Assembly: GCA_964398055.1 (NCBI GenBank)
Contig: CAYNLK010000004.1
Coordinates: 1 to 64,000, forward strand
From: CAYNLK01 sp964398055
GTDB lineage: Bacteria > Chloroflexota > Anaerolineae > 4572-78 > J111
Reading direction: 5' to 3'
Length of the DNA stretch: 64,000 nucleotides
The translations under genes were made by a program, and so were the position numbers. Each line of letters opens with the position of its first letter. Within the stretch, counting starts at the first letter, position 1. The notes beneath the pieces are model-generated. The model did no database searches. It had not been told where the DNA came from and was given only the letters and a program-made list of their open reading frames with translations. Below, piece by piece: positions 44,959 through 53,660 of the stretch.

Positions 44959-46968
44959 ATGACTCAATTAATTTGGCTTACCATCGCTCTGCCGATTTTA
45001 GGCGTTTTGGTCAATGGGATTTTGGGGCGCCGGTTAGGGCATCGCGTGGTCAGTGTCATCGGACCGCTGGTGGTGCTAGGCTCGTTTCTGGTTGGCGTGG
45101 GCGCTCTGCTTGATTTATGGACCAGGGGCGAAGAGACAGTGATTGTGCCGCTGTGGACCTGGGCGGTCATTGATACTTTCACGGTCAATATCAATTTGCT
45201 GGTCGATCACCTGTCGCTGCTGATGGTGCTGGTGGTGACCGGGGTCGGTTTCCTGATCCACGTCTATGCCACCGAATATATGGTGCATCGAGACAAAGCG
45301 GGCCACCTTCACCCCGACCGGGACTTTGCCCGTTTCTTCACCTTCCTCAACCTCTTCATCGCCTCGATGCTGGTGTTGGTGCTGGGCGACAATTATCTGG
45401 TGATGTACGTGGGCTGGGAACTGGTGGGGCTGTGCTCTTACTTGCTGATCGGTTTCTGGTTCGACCGCCCCAGCCAGAAACAGGAGCCCATCGACCTGGG
45501 CGATGGGTACGAGCCGGTCAGGTTGAAGCCGCTGCTGTCGCCGGCGGCCTCCGGCATGAAAGCGTTTGTGGTGAACCGCATCGGCGACTTTGGCTTTGCC
45601 CTGGGCGTCTTCTTGATCTGGAGTACCTTTGGCACGTTGCAGTTTTGGGGCGAGAGCGGCGTTTTTGCCCAGGCCCCTCACGTTGCTGAAACGATGCCAA
45701 CGATCCTTACCTGGATTACCTTGCTGCTCTTCATCGGCGCTATCGGCAAGAGCGCCCAAATTCCGCTCTTCGTCTGGTTGCCTGATGCCATGGCCGGCCC
45801 AACGCCCGTCTCGGCCCTTATCCACGCCGCTACGATGGTCACCGCCGGCGTCTATATGATCGTGCGCAGCAACGTGCTCTACTCGCTGGCGCCCGGCGTG
45901 TCGATGACGGTGGCCTTCATTGGCGCGATCACGGCCCTGTTTGCGGCGACCATCGCCCTGGTGCAGGTCGATCTGAAGCGCATTCTGGCTTACTCTACGG
46001 TCAGCCAGCTTGGCTATATGTTTATGGCCGCGGGCGTGGGCGCCTATACCGCGGCTATGTTCCACCTGACCACCCACGCGTTCTTCAAGGCGCTGCTCTT
46101 TTTGGCCGCCGGCTCGGTGATGCATGCTCTCGATGACGTGATCGACATCCGCCGGATGGGCGGCTTGAGAAATAAAATGAAGATCACCTGGCTCACCTTT
46201 TGGATCGGCGGACTGGCGCTGGCCGGCTTTCCGTTGATGTCCGGCTTTTTCTCCAAAGACGAGATTTTGGCCGCAGCTTTTGAGAAGCAGCCGCTGCTGT
46301 GGCTTATCGGCATTGCCACCGCCGCGCTGACTGCTTTTTATACGTTTCGGGCTATTTTTGTGGCCTTCCACGGCCAGCCGCGCGACCAACACCTGTACGA
46401 CCATGCCCACGAAAGCGGCCGGCCGATCACCTTCGCCCTCATCGTCCTGGCTATTTTGTCTTTGCTCGGCGGTCTATTAGGCTTGCCGGTTTTTCTGGGA
46501 TTACCGCATGTGCTTAAAAACTGGCTGGAACCGCTCTACGCCGCTCTGGAGCATGGAGCTGCCGAGCACCATCTGGCTTTGAGCGTGGAGCTGGCCCTGT
46601 TTGCCGCCTCGGCGGTAGTCTCCATCGCCGGGATTGGGCTGGCCTATTTCTTCTATATCGTCAGGCCGTCTATTCCCCAAGATTTGGCCCGGCGTACCCG
46701 CCCGGTTTTCAGCTTGTTGGCCAACAAATATTACGTCGATGAACTCTATGACGTTGTCTTTGTCAGGCCCGGTCTGACGCTGGCTCGCAATATGGCCGAG
46801 GGGATTGATAAACTGCTGATTGACAACATCCTGGTCGATGGGCTGGCCAGAGTGATCGGTTGGGCAGGGCAGTGGTTGAGCTACTTACAAAGCGGTTATC
46901 TGCGTCACTATGCCCTGGCGACCTTTATTGGGGTGCTGATTGTGATCAGCTATTTCTTTTTGCGATAA
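44959..46968 (+). CDS. nuoL: NADH-quinone oxidoreductase subunit L
   Basis: NuoL is the most distal antiporter-like proton-pumping subunit and carries the long lateral helix. The 669-residue protein has about 16 membrane helices. The conserved glutamate lies in YVGWELVGLCSYLLIGFW, and the lysine site in GKSAQIPLFVWLPDAMAGPTPVSALIHAATMVTAG. The C-terminal lateral-helix region (about 560-669) is present. It follows nuoK by 55 nt, across a repeat-filled gap. Confidence 0.96.
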   Translation: MTQLIWLTIALPILGVLVNGILGRRLGHRVVSVIGPLVVLGSFLVGVGALLDLWTRGEETVIVPLWTWAVIDTFTVNINLLVDHLSLLMVLVVTGVGFLIHVYATEYMVHRDKAGHLHPDRDFARFFTFLNLFIASMLVLVLGDNYLVMYVGWELVGLCSYLLIGFWFDRPSQKQEPIDLGDGYEPVRLKPLLSPAASGMKAFVVNRIGDFGFALGVFLIWSTFGTLQFWGESGVFAQAPHVAETMPTILTWITLLLFIGAIGKSAQIPLFVWLPDAMAGPTPVSALIHAATMVTAGVYMIVRSNVLYSLAPGVSMTVAFIGAITALFAATIALVQVDLKRILAYSTVSQLGYMFMAAGVGAYTAAMFHLTTHAFFKALLFLAAGSVMHALDDVIDIRRMGGLRNKMKITWLTFWIGGLALAGFPLMSGFFSKDEILAAAFEKQPLLWLIGIATAALTAFYTFRAIFVAFHGQPRDQHLYDHAHESGRPITFALIVLAILSLLGGLLGLPVFLGLPHVLKNWLEPLYAALEHGAAEHHLALSVELALFAASAVVSIAGIGLAYFFYIVRPSIPQDLARRTRPVFSLLANKYYVDELYDVVFVRPGLTLARNMAEGIDKLLIDNILVDGLARVIGWAGQWLSYLQSGYLRHYALATFIGVLIVISYFFLR

Positions 46969-47002
46969 GGTATGCCTTAATTTGAGTTGGAGTATAGGCT
47001 AA

Positions 47003-48493
47003 ATGGCATTTCCACTACTGTCTACTTTGTTAATTGTGCCGCTGGTTGGTGTGGCGCTGCTGGTGTTAATGCCGCGTGACAATCCGGCCCTGCTCAAATG
47101 GATCGCGTTGGTGACCACGCTGGTCAACCTGGCGCTGTCGCTGCTGCTCTACGTCAATTTTGTCGATGGCGCGGCCGGCTATCAGTTTGAGGAGGTTGCC
47201 GCCTGGATTCCCTCGTTCAATATCGGTTACCACGTCGGCATCGACGGTCTCAGCCTCTTTCTGGTCTTGCTGACCACCTTTCTGACGGCGATATCGGTCT
47301 TGGGTTCCTGGACGGCCATCACCGAGCAGATCAAAGAGTATCTGGCCTTGATGCTGTTTTTGGAAACGGCTATGCTTGGCGTCTTCGTGGCCCTGGATTT
47401 ATTCCTGTTCTACCTCTTCTGGGAAGCCAGCCTGATCCCGATGGCCCTGCTCATCGGTCGCTGGGGCGGCGAGCGGCGGATTTACGCCTCGATCAAGTTC
47501 ATCCTCTACACTATGGCCGGCAGCGCCCTGATGCTGGTGGCGGCCATTGTGGCCTATCTCTGGGGCGGCACTTCCGACCTGCCGGTGCTGGTCCAAAGCC
47601 TCAATCTGCCGGTCAATTTACAGGTCTGGCTTTTCTTTGCCTTTGCCCTGGCTTTTGCTGTGAAAGTGCCGCTTTTTCCGCTGCATACCTGGCTACCGGC
47701 GGCCCACGTCGAAGCGCCCACGGCCGGTTCTATCATCCTGGCCGGTATATTGCTGAAAATGGGCACCTATGGTTTTATGCGTTTTGCCATCCCCCTTTTT
47801 CCGGCGGCCATCCCAACCTGGACACCATTGCTGGTCACCCTGGCCGTCATCGGCATTCTGTACGGCGCCCTGGTCGCCCTGGCGCAAGAGGACGCCAAGA
47901 GCCTGATCGCCTACTCCTCGGTGGCCCATATGGGTTTCATTGTGCTGGGTATCTTTAGCGGCGGCCAGCAAGGCATGAGCGGCGCGGTGCTGCAAATGGT
48001 CAATCACGGCCTCAGCACCGGCATGCTCTTCTTTATGATCGGCGTTTTGTACGAACAGCGCCATACGCGGCTGTTCAAAGATTACGGCGGCATCTGGGTG
48101 AAAGTGCCCCTTTTTGGCATTTTCTTCCTGCTGGCGGCCCTCTCCTCGGTTGGGTTGCCGGGTTTGAACGGCTTCGTGGGCGAGTTTGTGATTTTGTTGG
48201 GCGTCTTCAAAGTCAATTGGGTGACCGCCGCCTTTGCCACCTTTGGCATTGTCCTGGCGGCCTGGTATCTGCTAACCGCGGTCCGCAAGCTGATGTACGG
48301 CCCCTTCAATCCGGCCAATGAGAGTCTGCGCGATATGAATGGGCGAGAGTTGCTGATTGGGCTTTCCCTGGTGGTCTTGTTCTTTGTGATTGGGTTATTC
48401 CCCAACCTGTTATTTGAGAAAATCAATCCGGCCACGGCCGCGCTGGTGGAGCAGATCAATGCTGTCACTGCCGTGGTCCGGGTTGGAAATTAA
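47003..48493 (+). CDS. nuoM: NADH-quinone oxidoreductase subunit M
   Basis: NuoM is the second antiporter-like pumping subunit. The 496-residue protein has about 14 helices, with the conserved Glu in FYLFWEASLIPMALLIGRWGG and the Lys-containing KVPLFPLHTWLPAAHVEAPTAGS motif. GGAG lies about 10 nt before the ATG. Gene order L-M-N is standard. Confidence 0.96.
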   Translation: MAFPLLSTLLIVPLVGVALLVLMPRDNPALLKWIALVTTLVNLALSLLLYVNFVDGAAGYQFEEVAAWIPSFNIGYHVGIDGLSLFLVLLTTFLTAISVLGSWTAITEQIKEYLALMLFLETAMLGVFVALDLFLFYLFWEASLIPMALLIGRWGGERRIYASIKFILYTMAGSALMLVAAIVAYLWGGTSDLPVLVQSLNLPVNLQVWLFFAFALAFAVKVPLFPLHTWLPAAHVEAPTAGSIILAGILLKMGTYGFMRFAIPLFPAAIPTWTPLLVTLAVIGILYGALVALAQEDAKSLIAYSSVAHMGFIVLGIFSGGQQGMSGAVLQMVNHGLSTGMLFFMIGVLYEQRHTRLFKDYGGIWVKVPLFGIFFLLAALSSVGLPGLNGFVGEFVILLGVFKVNWVTAAFATFGIVLAAWYLLTAVRKLMYGPFNPANESLRDMNGRELLIGLSLVVLFFVIGLFPNLLFEKINPATAALVEQINAVTAVVRVGN

Positions 48494-48517
48494 AGATTTG
48501 CCATTTGCCACTTGAAC

Positions 48518-48552
48518 ATTGAGAATTGAAAATTGAAAATTGAGAATTGAAC
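48518..48552. repeat. Heptanucleotide array ending at the nuoN start
   Basis: Five 7-nt units (ATTGAGA, ATTGAAA, ATTGAAA, ATTGAGA, ATTGAAC) end 2 nt before the nuoN ATG, where a ribosome site would be expected. Confidence 0.9.
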
Positions 48553-48554
48553 CT

Positions 48555-50018
48555 ATGCCGATAGAAATCCCAACCCTGAATTTAGTAGCGCTGGCGCCGC
48601 AGATTGTCCTGGTCGTCACCGTCATCCTGGTGATGTTGTTCGATATGTTTGTGGCCGACAAGCGGGTGATGGGCTATGTCAGCCTGTTAGGTTTGGGGTT
48701 GGCGGCGCTGGTTTGCGTGGGGCTGCTGGGCCGGCCGGCGCAGGCTATCCAGAATATGGCCGTGAGTGATGGTTACTCCCTGCTCCTGAACCTGGTTTTC
48801 ATCGCTACAGCCGCCCTGTCGATTTTGCTTGCCCTCAGTTACCTCAGCGAGCACGATATGCAACGCGGCGAGTATTACACCTTGCTGCTCTTCTCCACCA
48901 TCGGCATGATGTTGATGGGCGCCGCCACCGACTTGATTGTGGTCTTTCTGGGGTTGGAAATTATGTCGATTGCTCTCTACGTGCTGGCAGCCTTCAACCG
49001 GCGCCAGGCCAGTTCCGGCGAGGCCGGGATGAAATATTTTGTTTTGGGCGCTTTTGCCTCAGCCTTTTTTCTGTACGGGGCGGCCTTGCTCTACGGGGCC
49101 ACCGGTTCGACCAACCTGCACGCGATCGGCGATTGGTTTACCCCGGCTCGGGGCAACCTGGGCGACCCGCTGGCTTTGGTGGGTTTAGGGCTGCTGCTGA
49201 TCGGCTTTGCCTTCAAAGTGGCCGCGGTGCCGTTCCAGTGGTGGACGCCGGACGTCTATCATGGCGCGCCCACGTCCGTGACCGCCTTTATGTCGGTGGG
49301 GGCCAAAGCTGCCGGCTTTGCTGCGCTGATTCGCATCTTGATGGTTTCTTTTGGTCAAGCCTTTACCCTGGACTGGCAGATTGCTGTGGCTATTCTGGCC
49401 TTCATCACAATGACCGGCGGTAACATTGCCGCCCTGGCCCAAAAAGACGTCAAACGGATGCTGGCCTACTCCAGTATTGCCCACGCCGGCTATATTCTGG
49501 TGGGGGTTGTCCCGGCCTCGATGGCCGGCGTTAGGGCGGTTCTTTTCTACTTGATGGCCTATGCCTTTATGAATATCGGCGCCTTTGCCGTGATTGCGGT
49601 GCTGGAGCGGCGGGGGGCGGTCGGTTCCGCCATTGACGATTACGCCGGTTTGTCTAAACGCCAACCGTTTTTAGCTCTGGCGATGGCTCTGTTTATGTTT
49701 TCGTTGACCGGGATTCCCCCCTTTGTCGGTTTTTGGGGTAAACTGTATGTCTTCAGCGCGGCGGTCGAGGCCAATATAAGCTGGCTGGCGGTGGTTGGCG
49801 TTATCAATAGCGCCATCTCTGCTTTTTACTATGTGGGTGTGGTGGTGCAGATGTATATGCGCCAGCCTGCTGAAGTCGAGTTGCCGGCCGAGGCTGCGCC
49901 CATCAATTTGAGCGGGCCGATTACGGTGACCCTGGCCGTCGCTGCTTTTGTGACGGTTTTGTTAGGCGTGTGGCCCACGCCTCTGGTTAATTTGGCGGCG
50001 CTGGGAATTTTTGGTTAG
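48555..50018 (+). CDS. nuoN: NADH-quinone oxidoreductase subunit N
   Basis: NuoN is the third antiporter-like pumping subunit. The 487-residue protein has about 14 helices, the conserved Glu in VVFLGLEIMSIALYVLAAF and Lys in GFAFKVAAVPFQWWTPDVYHGAP. The ATG at 48555 is used; an upstream in-frame TTG lies inside the heptanucleotide array. It is the last gene of the complex I set, and no terminator follows before the response regulator. Confidence 0.95.
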   Translation: MPIEIPTLNLVALAPQIVLVVTVILVMLFDMFVADKRVMGYVSLLGLGLAALVCVGLLGRPAQAIQNMAVSDGYSLLLNLVFIATAALSILLALSYLSEHDMQRGEYYTLLLFSTIGMMLMGAATDLIVVFLGLEIMSIALYVLAAFNRRQASSGEAGMKYFVLGAFASAFFLYGAALLYGATGSTNLHAIGDWFTPARGNLGDPLALVGLGLLLIGFAFKVAAVPFQWWTPDVYHGAPTSVTAFMSVGAKAAGFAALIRILMVSFGQAFTLDWQIAVAILAFITMTGGNIAALAQKDVKRMLAYSSIAHAGYILVGVVPASMAGVRAVLFYLMAYAFMNIGAFAVIAVLERRGAVGSAIDDYAGLSKRQPFLALAMALFMFSLTGIPPFVGFWGKLYVFSAAVEANISWLAVVGVINSAISAFYYVGVVVQMYMRQPAEVELPAEAAPINLSGPITVTLAVAAFVTVLLGVWPTPLVNLAALGIFG

Positions 50019-50066
50019 GCTCTGGGGTCTGCGCCGGCTCTACAGTCGCATTAAAGGTGCTTGACA

Positions 50067-50501
50067 ATGGCCGATGAACCGAAGAAAATAAAAAAATTGC
50101 AGCCAAAAGAAAAAACAAACGTAATCAAGGTGCTTTACGTAGAAGATGCGGCGGTCATTCGAGATACCATCGCCCGGTTGCTGCAAATCAGCGGCTACGA
50201 GGTCGCCTATGCCAAAAATGGCGAAGAAGGCGTCCAGATGACCCTCAGTTGGAAGCCGGATGTAGTGCTAATGGACCTGCGCATGCCGGTGATGGATGGT
50301 TTCAAGGCGATTAGTCAAATCAGAACCAATCCCCAAACCAGCCACTTGCCCATTTTCGTTGTCTCGGCCTGGAGCAGCAAAAAGGAGCGTACCCAGGCTA
50401 AACTCGAAGGCGCCGACGAGTTCTTTGTCAAACCCCCTGATTTAAATAAACTCATCGAGTCGATTGAACAGGCGGTCGCCGCTTCCAAAAAGCGACGGTG
50501 A
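50067..50501 (+). CDS. Single-domain response regulator
   Basis: This 144-residue protein is only a receiver domain, so it acts by binding another protein once phosphorylated. The acidic pair E26/D27 (YVEDAAV), the phospho-acceptor D70 (VVLMDLRMP), S100 (VVSAWSS) and K122 (FVKPP) are all present. A lysine-rich N-terminal extension of about 18 residues precedes the domain. AAAGGTG lies upstream of the ATG at 50067. It follows nuoN by 48 nt and is followed by a terminator. No histidine kinase is in the window. Confidence 0.92.
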   Translation: MADEPKKIKKLQPKEKTNVIKVLYVEDAAVIRDTIARLLQISGYEVAYAKNGEEGVQMTLSWKPDVVLMDLRMPVMDGFKAISQIRTNPQTSHLPIFVVSAWSSKKERTQAKLEGADEFFVKPPDLNKLIESIEQAVAASKKRR

Positions 50502-50533
50502 GATGCTTGTTCAATTTCACATTGAATCTGCCT

Positions 50534-50565
50534 AAGCCTGACCATTCCACGGCCAGGCTTTTTTA
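50534..50565 (+). terminator. Intrinsic terminator after the response regulator
   Basis: Arms AAGCCTGACC and GGCCAGGCTT (one mismatch) with a 6-nt loop are followed by TTTT. This may end the nuo transcript. Confidence 0.8.
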
Positions 50566-50674
50566 ATTTGGGTGTGGTTCATTAGTAGTTTGCAATTCCG
50601 GGTCGGCTTGATACAATATCTGTGTCTGTTGCTGCTCATTGGCTGGTCAAAGTTGCCCCCAGTTACAAATAGTC

Positions 50675-50707
50675 AGGTGACCGTCACTTTTGAAGTGACG
50701 GTCACCT
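50675..50707. repeat. Dispersed palindrome family A, copy 5
   Basis: Perfect 15-bp arms AGGTGACCGTCACTT and AAGTGACGGTCACCT with a 3-nt loop lie 23 nt before the next start codon. Confidence 0.85.
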
Positions 50708-50730
50708 ATCTGGTTTTGGAACAAGCTGAA

Positions 50731-51360
50731 ATGTTTTTGAACACTCTGGTTCTAACTCTCTTTTTCGCCGGTTATGCCATTCTCCATAGTCTCCTGGCCA
50801 GTCTGCCCGTTAAGAACCGGCTGCGCCAGTTCCTGGGTTCTGCTACTGACCGCTGGTACCGGCTCTTCTACAACGTGGTGGCGGTGGTCACATTGCTGCC
50901 GCTGTTTCCCCTGTTGGCCTTCCTACCGGACCAGACGCTTTACGTGGCGCCGTCGCCGTGGCGCTGGCTGTTGGTGGCCGGCCAACTATTGGCCTTGGTT
51001 GGGTTGGGGTTGGCCTTTTTGCAGACCAATCCCCTCCATTTTCTGGGGTTGGCTCAATTGTGGGGCGGCAAACCGCAGCAAAATGGCCAATTGGTGGTGA
51101 ACGGCTTTTACACCTGGGTTCGCCATCCCCTCTATTTTTTCAGCTTGCTGCTGCTGTGGTTGTCGCCGGTTATGACGATTAATCTGCTGATCACCTATGT
51201 GTTGATCACCCTCTATTTTTATATCGGTTCAATTTATGAAGAACGGCGGCTGGTGATCGAGTTTGGCCCGGCTTATCGAGAGTACCAGCGCTGTGTCCCC
51301 CGCCTGATTCCCTGGCGGGGCCGCTGCTACAAGCCCCAGCCCGAAATGGAGGCATTATGA
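50731..51360 (+). CDS. NnrU/isoprenylcysteine methyltransferase-like membrane protein
   Basis: This 209-residue membrane protein belongs to the broad NnrU/ICMT/PEMT-like methyltransferase group; the substrate is unknown. It has about five helices. The C-terminal signature includes NGFYTWVRHPLYF, which in ICMT-type enzymes forms part of the S-adenosylmethionine site, and EERRLVIEFGPAYREYQRCVPRLIP. The start at 50731 lies after the palindrome; a longer reading would run through it. It overlaps the next gene by 4 nt (ATGA). Confidence 0.82.
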   Translation: MFLNTLVLTLFFAGYAILHSLLASLPVKNRLRQFLGSATDRWYRLFYNVVAVVTLLPLFPLLAFLPDQTLYVAPSPWRWLLVAGQLLALVGLGLAFLQTNPLHFLGLAQLWGGKPQQNGQLVVNGFYTWVRHPLYFFSLLLLWLSPVMTINLLITYVLITLYFYIGSIYEERRLVIEFGPAYREYQRCVPRLIPWRGRCYKPQPEMEAL

Positions 51361-51893
51361 CCCGGCCATACCGTCGCCAATTGGAACAACTTCGCTCGGC
51401 GTTAGAACAGCACGAACTACCGCCCGAAGAACGTTGCCAGCCTGACCGGCCTCGCAATGAGGAGGAACGCCAGGCGGTGGTGGAACAGCGCATCCAGGAG
51501 GCTATGAAAAACGGCGCGTTTGACAACCTGCCGGGCAAGGGCAAGCCACTTGAGCTCAACCAGAATCCCTACCTGGAACCGGGTCAGGCATTGGCCTTTG
51601 GCCTACTCAAAAACAACGGCTTTGCCCCGGAGTGGATCGAGCGGGATAAAGAGATCCGCCAGGAATTGGCCGCAGCCCGGGCTGAATTGCGGATGGCCTG
51701 GCGACAAATCCAACCCAATCCGGCCGCTGACCCCCTCTGGCAGGCTGCTGTGGCTCGTTTTGAAGCAGCTTTGCCCAAACTCAACCGCAAAATTGATGAT
51801 TTCAATCTGCTTGTCCCGATTGTCTCCAGTCAACGACCCCGCTTGCGTCTGGCCGATGAATTACGCCGCGCCCAAAAAGAACAGGAAGAATGA
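51357..51893 (+). CDS. DUF1992 (DnaJ C28-like) protein
   Basis: This 178-residue protein has the DUF1992 domain found in human DNAJC28 but lacks a J domain, as is normal in bacteria. Its function is not known. The family core is clear: VEQRIQEAMKNGAFDNLPGKGKPLEL, then NPYLEP and the helical C-terminal part. It overlaps both neighbours by 4 nt (ATGA), so it is translationally coupled to the methyltransferase-like gene and the ABC exporter. Confidence 0.88.
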   Translation: MTRPYRRQLEQLRSALEQHELPPEERCQPDRPRNEEERQAVVEQRIQEAMKNGAFDNLPGKGKPLELNQNPYLEPGQALAFGLLKNNGFAPEWIERDKEIRQELAAARAELRMAWRQIQPNPAADPLWQAAVARFEAALPKLNRKIDDFNLLVPIVSSQRPRLRLADELRRAQKEQEE

Positions 51894-53653
51894 CAGTTAG
51901 CACAGCCGCCGAGTTTTCCGTGGCCAAGAGCTGGCAGTCAGACCGCCGCGGGCCGAGCCGCTGGCTATTGTCCCACGCCCTGCGCCACAAGATTTATATT
52001 CTGGGTGTTTTTATTGGCGCCCTGGGCAACGCGGTCGGCGCCGGGGTGGTGGCGCTTTATGTGGGGCAGGGCTTTAACGTCATCCTGGATTCTGGCGACA
52101 TTCAGGCATTGGGGCTGATTGCGCTGTGGCTGATTATCTCGCAATTGATCCGGGGCGTTTTCATGTTGGGACGCAACCTTTGCAGCGAGGTCATCGGCCA
52201 GCGCGTGGAGCGCGATACCCGCGACGAGCTTTACCTGAGCCTCATCGGCCAGAGCATGTCTTTCCACGATAGCCAGGCTACCGGCGACCTGATGGCCCGG
52301 GCCACCAACGACGTGCGCGAGATCAACCTGCTCTTCAACCCCGGTCTGAACCTGGTGATCGGTTCGGCCAACTTTATGATTGCGCCATTCATTCTGGTGC
52401 CGCCCATTCATCCTCAACTCCTGTTGGTACCATTCATTTACGTGGTGCTGTACATCTGGCTGCTGCGGGATTATTTACTGAGCCTGCGGCCGGCCACCGA
52501 GGCGGTGCGCCGCGAGTTTGGTCACCTCAACGCCACTCTGGCCGAGGCCATCAACGGGGTTGAAACGGTCAAGGGCGCCGCCCAGGAAGCGCGGGAAATC
52601 GCCCGCTTTGACCAGGCCCTGAAAAATTGGTGGAACGCTTATGTGTGGCAGGGCGATGTGGAAGCCAAATTTTTTCCGCTGCTGCTGTTGGGCCTGTTGC
52701 AGGCTGCCGGCCTGCTCCACAGCTTGCTGTTATTCCAGCAGGGCCTCATCGACGCCGGCGGGGTCGTCGCCTTTAACGGGATGCTGCTGCTGTTTCAATT
52801 TCCCACCTTTGCAGCCCAGTTTGCCTATTCGCAAGTGTCCAGCGGCCTCTCCAGCGCCCGCCGGGTGCTGGAGCTGCTCAATACCGAAACCAGTCTGGAT
52901 CAAAATGTAGGCGGCTATGATGGGCCGTTGGATGGTAGCATCTGTTTTGACCGGGTCACGTTCAGCTACAACGGCGGCAGCCCTATCTTGCATGAGGTCA
53001 GTTTCAGTATCCAGCCGGGGCAAACCGTGGCTCTGGTGGGGCAGACCGGTTCGGGCAAAAGCAGCATCATCAAATTGATTAACCGCACCTACGACGCCAG
53101 CGCCGGCCAAATTACCATCGGCGGAGTTGATGTGCGGGCCTGGAATTTGGCCGCGCTGCGCCGCCAAATCTCGATCATCGAGCAGGATATCTACCTTTTC
53201 TCCCGTACTATTGCCGAAAATATCGCCTTTGGCTGTCCTGAAGCCGGCCGCGCCGAGATCGAGGCCGCGGCCAAAGCGGCCCAGGCCCACGAATTTATTA
53301 TGAATTTCAAGGATGGCTACGACGCCGTGGTGGGCGAACGGGGGGTGACCCTGTCCGGCGGCCAGCGGCAACGGCTGGCTCTGGCCCGGGCCTTTTTGAC
53401 CAATCCCCGTATCCTGATCCTGGACGACTCGACCAGCGCCATTGACAGCGCCACCGAAGATCGTATCCAGCAGGCTATTGCCCGGGCCGCGCAGGGCCGC
53501 ACGACTCTGCTGATCACCCACCGTCTCTCGCAAATTCGCCGGGCCGATCTGATTATTGTGCTGCGCCAGGGCCAGGTGGCAATGATCGACAATCACGCCG
53601 CCTTGATGAAGCAGTCGGAGGCCTACCGCAGAATCTTCGCCAGATACGAATGA
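51890..53653 (+). CDS. Heterodimeric ABC exporter half-transporter, degenerate Walker B
   Basis: This is one half of an ABC exporter. The 587-residue protein has six membrane helices (about 35-320) and an ATPase domain with Walker A VGQTGSGKSS (about 383-392) and the normal signature LSGGQRQ (488). Walker B is ILILDD, where D513 replaces the catalytic Glu. This change is typical of the non-hydrolysing site in heterodimeric exporters of the TM287/288 type. The partner is encoded 7 nt downstream. The substrate is unknown; a drug or lipid is plausible. Confidence 0.93.
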   Translation: MTVSTAAEFSVAKSWQSDRRGPSRWLLSHALRHKIYILGVFIGALGNAVGAGVVALYVGQGFNVILDSGDIQALGLIALWLIISQLIRGVFMLGRNLCSEVIGQRVERDTRDELYLSLIGQSMSFHDSQATGDLMARATNDVREINLLFNPGLNLVIGSANFMIAPFILVPPIHPQLLLVPFIYVVLYIWLLRDYLLSLRPATEAVRREFGHLNATLAEAINGVETVKGAAQEAREIARFDQALKNWWNAYVWQGDVEAKFFPLLLLGLLQAAGLLHSLLLFQQGLIDAGGVVAFNGMLLLFQFPTFAAQFAYSQVSSGLSSARRVLELLNTETSLDQNVGGYDGPLDGSICFDRVTFSYNGGSPILHEVSFSIQPGQTVALVGQTGSGKSSIIKLINRTYDASAGQITIGGVDVRAWNLAALRRQISIIEQDIYLFSRTIAENIAFGCPEAGRAEIEAAAKAAQAHEFIMNFKDGYDAVVGERGVTLSGGQRQRLALARAFLTNPRILILDDSTSAIDSATEDRIQQAIARAAQGRTTLLITHRLSQIRRADLIIVLRQGQVAMIDNHAALMKQSEAYRRIFARYE

Positions 53654-53660
53654 GGTAACC

